Origin: Prunus persica
Taxonomy: Eukaryota > Streptophyta > Magnoliopsida > Rosales > Rosaceae
Length of the DNA: 64,000 nt
Reading direction: 5' to 3'
Assembly: GCF_000346465.2 (NCBI RefSeq)
Contig: NC_034009.1
Coordinates: 5,293,269 to 5,357,268 of the forward strand
The notes beneath the pieces are model-generated. The model did no database searches, was not told the DNA's origin, and was given only the letters and a program-made list of their open reading frames with translations. The position numbers were made by a program, and so were the translations under genes. Numbering within the stretch: position 1 is the first letter of the stretch; each line of letters starts with the position of its first letter. Shown in pieces: positions 34,101 through 44,238 of the stretch.

Positions 34101-34600
34101 GAACATGTGCTTCTGCCCTTTTTACCCTTTTCTAGAGGGTATTGAAACTTTATCTCACCAGCTCCTACCATCTGATCGATTGAATGCTTGTTATCTATCT
34201 ATTTGCAAAGATGTCCAAATTACGTATGAGAAATTAAATGTTTGGGTTAATCCATAACATGGTAATTAATGGGTGGATTAGTATTGATACTTGACACCCG
34301 TTAATATGAGAGATTATATTGGAGCATAGTCACGTGGTATAATTTGTACGTATGTTATTGTAATATGAGTGGATAACACAGTTTATATTTCTCCCTTTTA
34401 GAGAATGGTATAAAAAATATATCTATTTATATTATAATACATGGACAAGTTTATGTGACTCACTTATTTTAGCATTCCAAAGTTGTTAATTGAAGAGACG
34501 ATTTGAGATGCTATAATGTGTTTGACGTAAGTTTTTATAGTATATTAAGGCGTTTTCTTTATGTTATAATTGATGTTCTTTTACCCTTCGTTTGAATTGA
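31165..34600 (+). repeat. Direct duplication, copy B (partner 24265-30700)
   Basis: Shorter copy, lacking the gypsy remnant and the foldback element of copy A. The shared palindrome TGACGTCA at 34028-34035 matches 30143-30150 in copy A. A second nearby site, TGACGTCAC at 30168, is TGGCGTCAC here (34052). Minus-strand open stretches starting MDANEV (33731) and MKRDEDSSRV (34005) have counterparts in copy A at 29354 and 30120, but most differences change amino acids, which argues against selection. Confidence 0.85.
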
Positions 34601-36257
34601 CAATTATCTTGTTTGACAACTTAAGTGCAGAATTTACTAAATGACGCGCGGAAAAAATCATGAAAATTAGGGCATCAAATTCCTAAGTTTAACTTCCACA
34701 AAAATAGGTGTCCTTTCACAAATTCTATAGTGCCATTTACAAAATTATGTCATTTACAAAATTTGACATACATAAATCCAAATATTGACATATTCAATTG
34801 TCATAAATTGAAATGATAGAAATCTAAATTCCGTCATTTTAAAATTTTATATAATTTTTAATTTCTTCATCTAAACAAAGGATTATATTTTGGTGTTTGA
34901 TTCACAAAAAAAAATAGAGGAAAATAGGTAAACGGTGTTCAAAGATAGCAAATTCTATTAAGGCTTAAAAACGAATAGAGACGTTGGCATCTTCAGCCAG
35001 TACATCAAACAACCACTCATGAAGGTCCCTAAAACAAGATTTTATTTATTTATTTATTTATTTATTGTCCCCGTCCCATACTCTGAGAGTTTGTGTAACC
35101 CAAGAAAGTAGATACTTGAAATAAAGATCGTTTCACAAATAGTCAATAATATAATCAATGTGCATCTTCTTGGATCCATATAATTTGCACGTTTGAGACC
35201 AATGATTATAATGTTTTTGATTTTGACACAACTATGTTGGATTCCCATTGTAGATGTAGAGAAGCTAAATTCCACTCAGCACTAATCTCCTTATCTCTTC
35301 TATAGAGAAGCTATAATTCACTTCATTAATTAAGTTTGATCTTTTGTTTTGACCAAAGATGGTCGGTCGTTAGTCCTCGCGGCTATGAATCATTGTCAAT
35401 TATTCCTCTATATAGTATAGTGTCAGTAGGGTATAATTTAGTTGGTTTAACTCTTTTATCTCTATTTATATGGATAGAAATTCGAAATTTTCAGGCACTC
35501 AATGAATATTTGTGCGTAAACTTCCTTCCCCTAATTACTTGAACTAGAAAAATAATAATAAAAGCAATCATATCAATTTTACTATTTCGTGAGTACCAGC
35601 AAGAAAAAAGAAAATTATTACCCATTTGTGAAATAGTATGGTGGCTAGCTATGCCTCAATTATAAAACTTTAGACATTAATTAAAATTTAGACAGTTTAA
35701 AGATTTTTAGCCCAAATTTTAGATTTTGAAAATTTTAACCATTCGAGGGGGTTCGAGCATTGCTCAATGAGCCTCGAAAAGGATTGTGCATTGCTTGAAG
35801 AACTCGAATTATTATATTTCTAAATCTTTATACAAATATAAAAATAAAATAAAATAAAGTCGTTTTCGTGTTAGAAAAAAGGTTACATTTCCAAATTTCC
35901 CATTTTCTCATTATTTAAAATAGTATACCTTGTAGAAGGGGTTGGTCGAAATTGTTGATAGGTTTCTAAGGTTCATTTGACGTTCTTTCATATGATAAGT
36001 CCTGATCTTATTTATATACTAGCTCCGTGGCACGCGTGTGTCAATTGATTTTACTTTATTATTTATTTTTTTATTTTAGAATTAAAAAAGATAATATGTG
36101 GTTGTATTCCATAAAAATAGAACCTATTGTTTGATGTTATTTTAAATATTCACCAAAGCATTTTATGATATTTTGAATGTTTTATCATTTTCTGTCTTTT
36201 ACTTACTTTATATATATATATATAAATAAACAAATAAAAAGCGTCTAAATATTTCCC
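34601..36257. other. AT-rich intergenic DNA, no gene seen
   Basis: No recognisable coding, RNA or transposon ends. Contains (TTTA)n at about 35042-35066 and a short TA run near 36211-36224. Confidence 0.4.
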
Positions 36258-36660
36258 GTTTATTATCCTTGGCCCAAAGTGCTCCTCTCCTCTCATACAA
36301 CTAGACAACATGTACTAAATTAATGTTGATGTGCAACCATCCTATGTAGATATTAGAACCATTGGTATATCACGAGTGCAAAACATGCAACATTTTTTTT
36401 TTTTTGGTCGAATGCAAAACATATTTATGTTCCTGTGAGTTCCAATTATCTTCTCCGATTTGTAGGTTAAAATAATAAGACTGTAAATCAAAATACTAAA
36501 ATGAAAATTAGGAATATTTTGAAAAGTAGTCCAATTATGGCATGTTAAAGACTTTTAGCAAAGTTTTTTAAAGACTTTCATGGAACTGTGACTGCTCTGA
36601 TAGTCCAATCTTTGAGAGAGTTGATTCGCTCTCAAAATCCCTCTATGGTGTTCTTAGGGG
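36258..36660 (+). repeat. Duplicated block L, copy 2 (partner 23736-24140)
   Basis: Second copy of the block described at 23736, same orientation. Similarity ends inside the LINE fragment, after TCTATGGTGTTCTT; beyond this, copy 1 continues into METKQNIHRK whereas copy 2 jumps to a later part of the endonuclease. Confidence 0.85.
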
Positions 36661-36946
36661 ACTTTAACGAGTTAGTATGGCAACATAAGAAAAATGGTGG
36701 TGCTCCATGGTGAAATAGTAGAGTTAGATTTTCAAGGATTTTATTGATATAACAACCAGCTCTTGGATATTGGGTTTAAAGGGAATGAGTTTACGTAGAT
36801 TAGCATGCATAATGGAGAAATCGACCTCCAAGAGAGGCTAGACAGGGGCCTGACGAATATAAAGTTGATGGAAACATGGTCGGATCACTAGGGTTGGCTC
36901 GGAATCCCCATTGTTGGAAATCACTCCCCTCTGTGCGAAGCCCTTT
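36590..36946 (+). pseudogene. Internally deleted LINE endonuclease fragment
   Basis: Reads SLRELIRSQNPSMVFL and then directly GDFNELVWQHKKNGGAPW, DIGFKGNEFT, EIDLQERLDRGL and, further on, NHSPLCEAL. These correspond to the plant LINE motifs GDFNEI, LGFKGNKFTW, ERLDRAL and SDHSPL, in order. The middle third of the domain (METK to the GDFN strand) is deleted, and several stops and frameshifts are present. A MITE interrupts it at 36947. Confidence 0.75.
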
Positions 36947-37428
36947 GACCCTGTTTGGTTCATGGGAAAGGAGATTTGAGGATGAGAAATCAATTGCTTT
37001 CTCATGTTTGGTAAGTTCAGACATGGAAAATCGTTGTCTAGCCAATGGGAAAGTAGGAGTGAAAGTGAAGTCATCCTCCCAATTTGGGTTTTGTTTTCCC
37101 TCATCATGGGAAAGTTTGGGAAAATGAGCCAATATTAAATAAACATTTTTCATGACCATTTTGTCCCCATTAACAATTTAGAATTACAATATATCATTAA
37201 ATGCATTCTTTTTTTATTTGATTTAATATGGGTATAATTAAAAGTTTATACAAACTTTGTTTTCCATTCATTCTCAAAACAAACATGGGAAAGGAAATAA
37301 AGTGATATCTCCCGGTTACTTTCCTAGCATTACTAAATGTGAAAAATGAATCTTTTATTTTCTATTCCTTGGGAAATGACATGAGAAATGATTTCCTCTC
37401 AAATTCGTTCCGTGAACCAAATGGGACC
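36947..37428. mobile_element. 482-bp MITE with CCCTGTTTGGTT-type ends
   Basis: The left end GACCCTGTTTGGTTCATGGG and the complement of the right end GGTCCCATTTGGTTCACGG are inverted repeats of the widespread plant GGCCCTGTTTGG type, usually PIF/Harbinger or hAT MITEs. Flanks share CTTTG-like sequence (left CCCTTTGACC, right ACCTTTGG), but the target duplication length is ambiguous. It is inserted in the LINE remnant and is therefore younger. Confidence 0.65.
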
Positions 37429-38717
37429 TTTGGAAAAAAGATTTTGAGATGATGCCCGGAATGGAGAACGAAATCTTAATGAAGTTCGAAAATTTTCATC
37501 TCAATTTCGTACAAAATTTGAAGGGTCTCACTTGCATGGGCAAAAATGTGCTTTCATGCCTATTGACCCTCGTTAACAACCATTAAAATCATGACACATA
37601 AACTCAAAATTTACCCTTGTTTAATAAACGAAAAAGAAACTAGACAAAAAATTGACCTAGAAAGAGAAGAAAATAAATTAGAATTAAATAAAAATTGAAC
37701 CTAACTTTACATTAGGGTTGGAATGAATTGACTTACATTAAAGTCTAAGTCAAATGGAGTTTGTTCATATTTGGACTCAAATTGAGTTTTGTCTCAATGT
37801 TCACTAGTATTCAAGTTTAAATTGAGTTTTGTCTCAATCATCACTCGTATTCAAGTCTAAATCGAATCCAATTGTTTCAATAAATTCTCGCATTTAAAGT
37901 TAATGAGATCTAGTCTAGTGCAAAAGGGCCTTTACTTATTAATCGATCATCTCAAGTTTAAACCCCATGACACCTTGAAAAATCCCCTTTTCTTTTTTAG
38001 TTTAGACTATCACTTGTATTTTTTTTTAGAACCTCGTATTTAAAGTATAAGTGAAATCAAATTGAGTGGAAGTCATACTAAACGGTGGGCTAATATACCT
38101 TTTTTTTCTCTCTTTCCTTTTTCTAAGTACATGATTCATGCCTTTGTTTTTTTTTTTCAATACGAGAGATAAGGAGAGGAGGAATTTCACACGCACTATT
38201 AAGATGTTATAAAAGTTTGAATGTGAGACCACTGACATGCAAATTAATGAATTTTTTCACTGAACTAAGCCTTTGTCTTTAAATATAGAGAAAAACATAA
38301 ATCTCAGGCTGTGTAGACCCAAGTAATATATCAATATATATTTTCCTTTTGTTTTTCTTGGGTGATGATCCACACAAAGTTTATAAGAGCCACTCATGTG
38401 ATGGGCGCGTGGAAGACTTTCTTCTGTACCACACCCAAAGAACAAAAATTTGAAAGTACCCCAATTATTAGGGCGATTGAAAGCACGCGCCTTGTGGTAA
38501 TAGACAGAGAGAGTAAAGGTAGCCAGCACAGTCATTTATTTATTTATTTATTATTATTGAATATGTATTTATCGTTTTGGTTGTTGTCGTTGCTAAAGAG
38601 AGGGCAGTTCAGTTTTTTTATAGTGTGTCCTACGCGGCCTTGTAGACCAACATTCAACATTTTCAATATTTATCCAGTCAATCGACGGTTCACATCAATC
38701 CAGGAAGAAGCATCATA
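37429..38717. other. Intergenic DNA upstream of the bHLH gene, SINE-like piece on the minus strand
   Basis: No gene. The complement of 38150-38275 begins GGCTTAGTTCAGTG and contains GGTCTCACATTCAAAC, spaced like the A and B boxes of a tRNA-derived SINE. Related phrases occur at 7500-7620 and 12300-12400. Further upstream, 37900-37980 has similar B-box-like text (CTCAAGTTTAAACCCC). (TTTA)n lies at about 38534-38552. Confidence 0.35.
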
Positions 38718-38745
38718 GCTTCCTGCTTCCTGCTTCCTGCTTCCT
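38718..38745 (+). repeat. Four tandem copies of GCTTCCT in the bHLH promoter
   Basis: Four exact 7-bp units immediately upstream of a G-box. They could be a pyrimidine-patch promoter element or simply slippage. Confidence 0.85.
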
Positions 38746-38751
38746 TCTTCC

Positions 38752-38757
38752 CACGTG
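38752..38757 (+). promoter_or_regulatory. G-box CACGTG upstream of the bHLH gene
   Basis: A perfect palindromic G-box within CCACGTGTGTG, 26 bp before the TATA box and about 150 bp before the start codon. G-boxes bind bHLH and bZIP factors, so self-regulation or light/ABA input is possible, but this is inference. Confidence 0.5.
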
Positions 38758-38782
38758 TGTGAATTCAGATTTTTTCTTCACT

Positions 38783-38789
38783 TATAAAA
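38783..38789 (+). promoter_or_regulatory. TATA box of the bHLH gene
   Basis: TATAAAA in the context CACTTATAAAAATCCCC, 114 bp before the ATG. The intervening leader is rich in CT and CCC, as is common for plant 5' untranslated regions. Confidence 0.6.
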
Positions 38790-38902
38790 ATCCCCCTCAA
38801 CTCACTCCCTCTCTCCCCCCCCAACTGTGACTAAAAATTGCTTTTTCATCAACAATACAAATCCCATCTCTCTCTCTCTCTCATCAGACTCTCTGAGCAG
38901 CC

Positions 38903-41252
38903 ATGGACAACATTGGTGATGAGTACAAACATTACTGGGAAACCAATATGTTCCTCCAAAGTGAAGAGCTTGACAGGTTTATATATTATTAATTATGGAG
39001 CTTAATTTATCTTAATGTTTTAATAAGCTTTCATAATTTATATATATATATATATCTGCTGTTTTTTACACCAATTTTTGTCATGGCAGCTGGGGATTGG
39101 ATGAGGCTTTTTCTGGGTACTATGATTCCAGCTCACCAGATGGAGGAGCTTCTTCCATGGCCTCCAAAAACATTGTGTCTGAAAGGAACAGGAGGAAGAA
39201 GCTCAACGAAAGGCTCTTTGCTCTTAGAGCAGTGGTCCCCAAAATAAGCAAGGTTTTGGCCATACAATATTATTTCCTTAATTATTGCTTGCTTGTTTGC
39301 TTGCCCATTATAATATATATATAAATATTAATATATGACCCATTGTTTTATTTTATTTTATTTTAATTTTCAAGAAGAAGAAAAAAAGTGTTCATCATGA
39401 TTTGGGTTTTTTTTTTTTTAAAATTTGGTTGGTTTGTTGGGTTTGGGGTACAGATGGATAAGGCTTCTATAATCAAAGACGCCATTGACTACATCCAGGA
39501 GCTTCATGAACAAGAAAGAAGAATTCAGACAGAGATAGGGGAGCTAGAATCTGGGAGATCAAAGAAAAATCTGGGTTCTGAATTTGATCAAGAGCTGCCA
39601 GTCTTGTTGAGGTCAAAGAAGAAGAAAATTGAGCAGCTCTATGATTCCGGAGGATCAAGAACTTCCACCATTGAAGTGCTTGAAGTAAGTCAATCCTTCT
39701 CTGTTAAATCTTGATCAATTAAATGTATTCCCATCTGAGAAGCGTTTGTGTGAAACGGGGATAACATTGTTTCGCTATTCCGGTTTAATCACAGTACGTC
39801 ATATTATGATAAATTTTTCACTTTACATATCGTAATTGACTGTGAATAACAAAACAATATCATTCCCGTTTCACACAAGTTTTTCTCCCGAATGCTTCAT
39901 GCACTTGTATCAAAGGAGCACTGCAAGTATACTGTCATTATATGACAACGTCATAAGCACTTTCTAGAAGAGTGTATAATACAATTTGAGGGGGTGTGAA
40001 TAGCACTATTCTTTTTTAAAACTATATAATAATGTAATATTATATGTAATCCATTGATTAATTAATTAATTAATGGGGTCTTTGTATTACACTTTACAGC
40101 TTAGGGTTACATATATGGGGGAAAAGACAGTGGTGGCTAGCTTGACATGCAGCAAAAGAACGGACACAATGGTAAAATTGTGTGAGGTCTTCGAATCTTT
40201 GAAGCTCAAAATCATTACAGCAAATATTACTGCTTTCTCTGGGAGAGTCTTGAAGACAGTCTTCATTGAGGTAATTAAACTCACTTTGCTTAATTGCTTA
40301 TTACTTATACTTAAGTAAACTTTTTTTTTTGGGGTGAGTTTATCCTTTATTTAGTTTAATATTTTTAGTGTTGTGGGGTTCTTGGTTGGCATATAAAAAT
40401 AGAACTTTGTGACAACGCCGCGTGGTTTAATTCTATATGCGTCCCGGACACCATACCAAATATAACATGTGATTTAGTACGGTCCCAAAAGGGTGTTCTC
40501 AAGAATTGAGGAAGGGGAATGAGAACGAAGGGCCTTCTTTTCTATATGATAGTGACTAAATTTAATTTTTGAAATGTTTGAAATATCTAAAGCAGAAGGG
40601 GTTTTTAGGTTTAGATTTCAGATCTTAAGTATTTGGATTTGACCATATTATATAATGTTTAATAAGTACACATTAACTGTCAAAAAAACGTATAAAAATG
40701 GAAAAATCTCATAAGTATTACCCGTAAACAAATTTGAACTTCAGAACAAAACTTTTATTTAATCAAACTAACAAGAGTAATTAGTTGAGTAAAATAATGA
40801 CAAATAATAATAATAAAGAGGTAGAATTTGAGGGTCCACAGGCACAAGAATTGGAAACCAATGGAGAGCACTTTTACTAAAGTGGATGATCCATCACATG
40901 ATACGGGCTACTAAGGGCAATGATTGATTGGTGTAATCCAGAGTGTTCGAATAATACCAGTCGATGAGCAAAAGTGAGGAAACGACCCCATTTGGATTGG
41001 ATTTTCTCTTTAACATTTTCCCTTTTTTGCTCTAACTTCATTTTCATCACCTCCTTGCTCTCATCTCCTCCTCGTCAATCGCCTTTTATTTTGGTAATTA
41101 AGAAAATGAGCACATTGTTTGGGCGACTGTTCCTAGTAAAATCTATATAAAAAATCTCATAACGCACTTTTTTATTAGATATAGAAATTTGGAGATCGAA
41201 CTGAGTTTTCTTGTACGTCCGTGAGACCGAAAAACTTAGGGCATAGAGTTTA

Positions 41253-41292
<40 letters not shown>

Positions 41293-42786
41293 GAGATCAA
41301 GGTCCGTGAAATAATTTTTGTGTTTTTTCAATAAGATGTTTTTTTTAAAACTTTTATGTTTGATAATGGAAGTTGAATACATCAATTATTCCCAAAGCCA
41401 ACAAAAAGGAAATCTCGTACTTGAAATTGTTGTGGAAGTGTGATGTCAATGGTCAGTGGATAAGCTCTGGTCAATGGTTACAAAGAAACATGTTTCCCAT
41501 ATGGGAGAAGTTTCGAAGAAAATACCAGCAACCAAACAAAAATTGAATGGTTGGACAAATTTGGAGACCTCATGGGGAATTTATTTTAACATATAATAAT
41601 GATGCTCCACTATGAATTTTTGGTACTAGTTTTTATTTTTGGGTTTCATTACAACTACCAATTTTTGCTTTAGATGGGTTACTTGTTAAGTTTTTCTTGG
41701 TTTAGATTTGTGACACAATATTAGGCACAAAAGACTTTAAGTATATGATAGTGTTGGAACATACAGTTGACTTTCAATCGTTAATTCACGAGGAGTTCAC
41801 TTTAATCATGGATCGAAAATCGTTCACACGGAACGTATGAAAGTATAAAAAAATTTACAGCGCAGTCATATCAACATCATGTATAGAAGTTTCGTTGCCG
41901 AAAATATTGAATGTCCAACTTAGTAGGTTAGCCCTCAAAGTAGGAAAGAGCAAAAGGGATAGATGGTGTCAAAATCATATGTTGATTAAAATCTGATAAG
42001 TAAACTTTGTGTTGAAAGCTTTCCCTCTGGTTATGTGTTGGGTGGATAAGGTTTCCCAATCCTTGAATATTCAGCCAAAACATTACTAATGGTCCCAAGT
42101 TGTACCTTCTGTGATATGAATTATTGTTGCAGTTTATTTTTCTTGCCTTGTTTTTGTTGTTTTCTCCAGGGCAAAAGCAAGACACACCTTAAAAGTATGA
42201 TGGTTACATTACATCTGCACATTTATGCTCCTAATATTCCTTTTACATTTTTTTTTATTTATAAAGTTTTTAAATGGATTTTGGTGCAACAAAAACTATG
42301 ATTCTGTGTCCACACCATCTCCCCTCTTACTTTTTATTTATTTATTTATTATTATATATTTTCTCTCAATTTTGTTTGAATATTATGTCTTTTTCCCCGT
42401 TGTCTTTGTTCATATATATATATATATTCAACTTCTGCAAGTTGCAAATGACGAAAATAATCAAAACACGCTTTAAATACTTTATGTTTGTGATGACGCC
42501 ATCATGATTATTCTTTCAATGAGTCATGTTTTAAAGATGTTAAGTTTTGTCCACACCTACATCATCATCATATAATAAAATTCTATCGCCTTTTTATGCG
42601 TCCGGGGCACCTAAGATGTATTACATGTCATTAATTTTGTCTTCATAGAGCTTTAATCAATTTTAATTAACTTGTTAATTTGGTTTATTTTTGCAGGCAG
42701 ATGAAGAAGAAAAAGATCATTTGAAGATTAAAATTGAAACAGCCATTGCAGCTTTGAATGATCCACAAAGCCCCATGAGCATATAA
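38903..42786 (+). CDS. bHLH35: bHLH transcription factor, bHLH35-like
   Basis: Five exons (38903-38976, 39090-39252, 39454-39684, 40100-40270, 42697-42786) join by GT/AG introns into 243 codons, 242 residues. The start [20 protein letters not shown] precedes a basic helix-loop-helix domain at about 48-105: basic region [17 protein letters not shown] with the Glu and Arg needed for E-box contact, then [22 protein letters not shown]-terminal ACT-like domain (about 152-238) begins [17 protein letters not shown]. This order is that of the bHLH35/bHLH27 group, nuclear factors binding E-box DNA as dimers. The last intron is about 2.4 kb and holds a (TA)n tract (41259-41289); intron 3 holds a MITE. 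A G-box and TATA box lie upstream. In Arabidopsis bHLH35 lies between PAP28 and LIG4, supporting orthology. Confidence 0.92.
39745..39879. mobile_element. Palindromic MITE, family member 2, in bHLH intron 3
   Basis: The 135-bp sequence from TTTGTGTGAAACGGGGATAA to CATTCCCGTTTCACACAAG folds on itself with about 37 bp of inverted end. It is related to 12415-12538 throughout. It lies between the exon 3 donor and exon 4 acceptor and does not touch either splice site. Confidence 0.75.
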
Positions 42787-44238
42787 TTATGACAACAAAC
42801 TTATCCATGAATGAAGTTTCATTTTTCACATCACTGCTGTTAGTGTTGTTGTTGGTTGTCACCATCTCCATCTTCTTCTTCTTCTTCTTCTTCTTACAGA
42901 AATGTCTTCTCTCTTGTTTGTTTTTTTTTTTTTGGGTTCCTTGATGAAAGGCCTTCCTTCGATCTTGGTTTTTGCTTCTGAGAAAATTAATATAGGTTTT
43001 TTTTTGTTCAAAGCCAGTGTTAAATAATTGCATGATCATGCTGTAAGAAACATGTCTTTGAATTGAATAATTGGTTGTCTAAAATGCCCAAAGAAAACCC
43101 CTTTTGTAAGACTATTTAACCAATCATAAATGGGAGTGGAGGCCAAAAAACATCAAATGAAAAAAAGGAAAAAAAAAGCACAAATTCAAGCCCACAACCT
43201 GCGACACTCAAAAGTCTTGGGTTGAACCCACAAAGCAAGCCCCACAATTTTATCCATGGGCTGGGACCAGGAGAAACCAAGAAAGTTGATGTAATAAAGG
43301 AAAATTTAGGATTATTATCTAAGGGTATGAATACAAATGTGGTATCTCTAGTATTACTCTTTAATTTTGAATTAAAGTATTATGTTTAAGGAAAAAAGAA
43401 AACACAAAGGAAGTTAAGGTTTTATTCTAGAATCAATTCGTCATGGGAAGTAGCCTAACTCCTTATAAGTCGTTAGGTTTCTCAACTTTCTAATGTGAGA
43501 CATTTTTCATCTTCACATTCTCACATGCCCCTGTACGTGTGGTCAAGCCTAACATGAAGATAACACATATTAGTGACGTGAAGCATGTGTGGTCGTTGGG
43601 CTTTCATAAGTGGGCAAACCCGCTATGATATCATAAAGAAAGTTGAGGTTTCACTCCAAAACCAATTTAGAAAAAAATTTCTTTCTTTTTCATGTGAAAA
43701 CTATGAATATATACAAAACTTAAGAGCGGTCCTGAAATAATCGGAGTCGGTATGGCAACAACCCAGAGGCACAAAATGTTTAAAGTTGGCCCCTACATAT
43801 CAAATAAAAAACCAAAAAAAGAAAAAAAAATTCAAGTTTTGGGGGGTAGAAATCGGGATAGAGGGAGGGAGAGAGAAAGAGAGAGAGTTTAATTTTAATT
43901 TTTTATTCATATTTTAATCAATTTTGATACAAAAATACCATTTTGCCCTGCACTTAACAGAAAAGTTAATAAAATTGACGGCAGGAACATTTGTCCTAAC
44001 AAAACTAAAGTTAAAGGATCACGATAACTGTTTTAGAAATTGAACTGCTTAAATGCAAATCGAGTCTAAATTCAGGGACTAATAAAAGTATTAACGCATA
44101 GTTGGTGCTAAAGCCGGATAATTTTGTTTTTAAACCTCAAAATTTCAGAGCATCCCCCATTCCGCTCGTAAAATTCTTGAACTCCAAAAATTTCAGAGCT
44201 TTTCTCTTCTCTTTCGTCTTCTCTCTTCTCGCTCTCTC
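42787..44238. other. Intergenic: bHLH 3' flank and PRCC upstream flank
   Basis: Begins with the probable bHLH 3' untranslated region, including (CTT)n at about 42868-42894. A repeat-like block lies at 43411-43668, and a GA-rich stretch at 43862-43888. The last ~100 bp before the PRCC start is CT-rich leader sequence. No other gene seen. Confidence 0.5.
43411..43668 (+). repeat. Block bounded by ~28-bp direct repeats
   Basis: AAGTTAAGGTTTTATTCTAG followed by AATCAATT opens the block and AAGTTGAGGTTTCACTCCAA followed by AACCAATT closes it, with 228 bp between their starts. The text resembles short LTR-like (TRIM/solo) elements common in Rosaceae, but the class is unproven. Confidence 0.45.
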
